Shown here piece by piece: positions 31,734 through 32,869 of a stretch of DNA of 32,869 nt. The stretch spans positions 1 through 32,869 of the forward strand of contig NZ_QJSM01000034.1 in the NCBI RefSeq assembly GCF_003205235.1, given 5' to 3'. Source of the DNA: Thermoplasma sp. Kam2015 (GTDB lineage Archaea; Thermoplasmatota; Thermoplasmata; Thermoplasmatales; Thermoplasmataceae). Under the pieces are notes generated by a model. That model ran no database searches. It worked only from the letters and a program-made list of their open reading frames with translations, and was not told the origin of the DNA. The position numbers and the translations under genes are program-made. The number at the start of each line of letters is the position of its first letter. Within the stretch, counting starts at the first letter, position 1.

Positions 31734-32546
31734 TCATATCATTTTGAAGGCGTCAACGTCCAGTACATCATAAATGTCAGTGCGACGGTGCCTGATGACA
31801 GGGACCTCATCACGGTATTTGTCTATCAAGCTGAAATCTATATCCATAGTAACAACTCCTTCTTCCATTCCCATTTCAGCCAGAATGTCGCCGTATGGCG
31901 ATATGACCATTGAGTGACCAGTAAACCTTTCGCCCGTCTGTGCTGCACCAACCACAAAGACGCCATTCTCCATTGCCCTTGTCTTCAGAAGAGTCTTCCA
32001 CTGATCATACTTTCGTTCGCCCGCGAACCAGCCTGCCTGATAGATTATGATCTTTGCGCCATTTAGTGCAAGAATCCTGGCTGGCTCAGGAAATCTTAAG
32101 TCGTAGCATATCTGGACACCAATTGGGTCGCCAGATCCATTGAATATCCTTGGCGGCATATCCCCCTTCTCAAACACATTGCTTTCTCGGAAATTGAAGG
32201 CATCAAATAGGTGCAATTTCCTGTATTTTAATATCAAACCGAGTTCGTCTATATAGATCGCGCTATTGAATGGCTTAAGGTTGAAATAGTTCTTTTCTGG
32301 AATATTGACCAGTATCTTCTGATGTTCTCTCTGTGCGGTTTCTATCATGCTTTTTATAAAACTTCCATCTATAGATTCAGATACATGAGTCATATCCTCT
32401 TTACTTTCGAATGTGGGCACATAAAGCTGATATTCCGGAAATACGACCAATTCTGATCCCTTTGCCCTCTCCAGCAGCCTGTAAGTGGCCTCTACGTTTT
32501 CTTCCTTATTGGAAGTAGATCCCATTTGTACTATAGCAATTTTCAT
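31734..32546 (-). CDS. Carbon-nitrogen hydrolase (nitrilase family)
   Basis: A 270-residue member of the nitrilase superfamily with the full catalytic set: Glu38 in VVFPEYQL, Lys110 in KYRKLHLFDAF, and Cys147 in VQICYDLRFPEPARILA. The KLHLFD and CYDLRFPE motifs are typical of omega-amidase/Nit2-like and related amidases more than of nitrilases. It would hydrolyse an amide or omega-amide; the substrate is not determined. The ATG at 32546 follows GGTGTTGAT, and it begins 11 nt after the end of an interrupted frame on the same strand, so it was probably the second gene of an operon. Confidence 0.88.
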   Translation of the reverse strand: MKIAIVQMGSTSNKEENVEATYRLLERAKGSELVVFPEYQLYVPTFESKEDMTHVSESIDGSFIKSMIETAQREHQKILVNIPEKNYFNLKPFNSAIYIDELGLILKYRKLHLFDAFNFRESNVFEKGDMPPRIFNGSGDPIGVQICYDLRFPEPARILALNGAKIIIYQAGWFAGERKYDQWKTLLKTRAMENGVFVVGAAQTGERFTGHSMVISPYGDILAEMGMEEGVVTMDIDFSLIDKYRDEVPVIRHRRTDIYDVLDVDAFKMI

Positions 32547-32557
32547 ATCAACACCCG

Positions 32558-32869
32558 CTAATTGTTCGATCTATTGATCGACTGGACTTGAAACTTCCGG
32601 TTAGATGATGGATATCGAAACACGGGAACATATTCCATTACTAATGTGCGATCTTCCAAGATGTATGTTCCAACAAATCCTGCCATTCTCCATCGATCGA
32701 GATATCCGTTACTGAAATACTATGCATTGCTATGCATTTCTTTCTTGCAGTCATTGGCATCCTCAACAATTACTTGATCTGGATGGTACAAGTAATCATT
32801 CTTCATAGAATGCCAAGAGGAACTGCCACTCACGGTAAACGGGGTACCGCAGAGGTCTAATCCACGGAT
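32558..32869 (-). pseudogene. Partial frame interrupted by one amber codon, unrecognised
   Basis: One minus-strand frame is open from the right edge to a TAG at 32560-32558, except for one internal TAG at 32722-32720. The part beyond it reads DYLYHPDQVIVEDANDC, and the part before the nitrilase gene reads YFSNGYLDRWRMAGF then GTYILEDRTLVMEYVP then FRYPSSNRKFQVQS. Both look protein-like and are in one register, which favours a gene with a nonsense mutation over chance. It ends 11 nt before the nitrilase start. I do not recognise the family. A 42-codon frame from the ATG at 32686 is an alternative. The upstream part is outside the window. Confidence 0.4.

Noticed and set aside
1-32869. CRISPR arrays, rRNA genes, SRP RNA, RNase P RNA and a replication origin.
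   Set aside because: No regularly spaced repeats, no rRNA-like stretches and no cdc6/orc1 gene with origin repeats were seen. Structured RNAs could still be missed by eye; Infernal would settle it.

Overview
The window looks like chromosome of a Thermoplasmatales archaeon, most likely Thermoplasma (species not determined). The protein set is archaeal: aIF2-alpha, Nop10, S27e, L44e, S2, a homodimer-type tRNA-splicing endonuclease, a PAC2 protein, DUF211, an archaeal PPAT fused to an NTPase, and futalosine-type UbiA/UbiD enzymes. Many single genes and first operon genes have an A/T-rich TATA element centred about 22-28 nt before the start codon, as expected for leaderless transcripts. Downstream operon genes instead use GGAGG/GGTGAT-type ribosome binding sites, often with 4-nt stop/start overlaps and several TTG or GTG starts.

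Layout. 1-126: 5' part of a DsrE-like gene. 369-1264: DUF981 membrane protein converging on a small winged-helix regulator. 1450-3010: an unknown 149-aa protein overlapping a MIT-domain AAA ATPase of the Vps4/CdvC type. 3119-6095: an ABC transporter unit (ATPase, fused double permease, AAA-associated-domain protein) behind a structured leader of about 100 nt. 6254-9804: homoserine dehydrogenase, a small membrane protein, an ESCRT-III/Snf7-like protein and a Gfo/Idh/MocA oxidoreductase. 9887-13676: two IS200/IS605-type remnants flanking DUF211 plus a VIT/CCC1-like membrane protein, a cation/proton antiporter and a SufR-like Fe-S regulator; an MFS transporter follows. 15146-20120: tRNA-Arg(GCG), an AONS-family acyltransferase, S2, the endonuclease with a degenerate small GTPase, and an aminotransferase. 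20187-27397: coaD-NTPase fusion, CaCA-like exchanger with speD, a winged-helix regulator, ubiA/ubiD and cbiA. 27394-29548: a tightly overlapping translation operon (L44e, S27e, aIF2-alpha, Nop10, PAC2) running into cbiA. 29755-32869: DUF1805, an unrecognised 326-aa protein, a third IS remnant, a nitrilase-family hydrolase, and a frame interrupted by one amber codon at the right edge.

The most notable point is a probable ESCRT pair. The MIT-AAA ATPase at 1892-3010 and the Snf7-like protein at 8059-8700 lie about 5 kb apart. The Snf7-like protein ends in a helix that fits the MIT-interacting MIM1 pattern, with a second similar helix just before it. The 149-aa gene translationally coupled to the ATPase is a candidate new component. 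Other points worth checking are the ABC unit without a binding protein, its leader RNA, three dated copies of an IS-derived repeat (one supplies a gene's stop codon), and a Ras-like protein that has lost its G3 motif but is coupled to the tRNA-splicing endonuclease.
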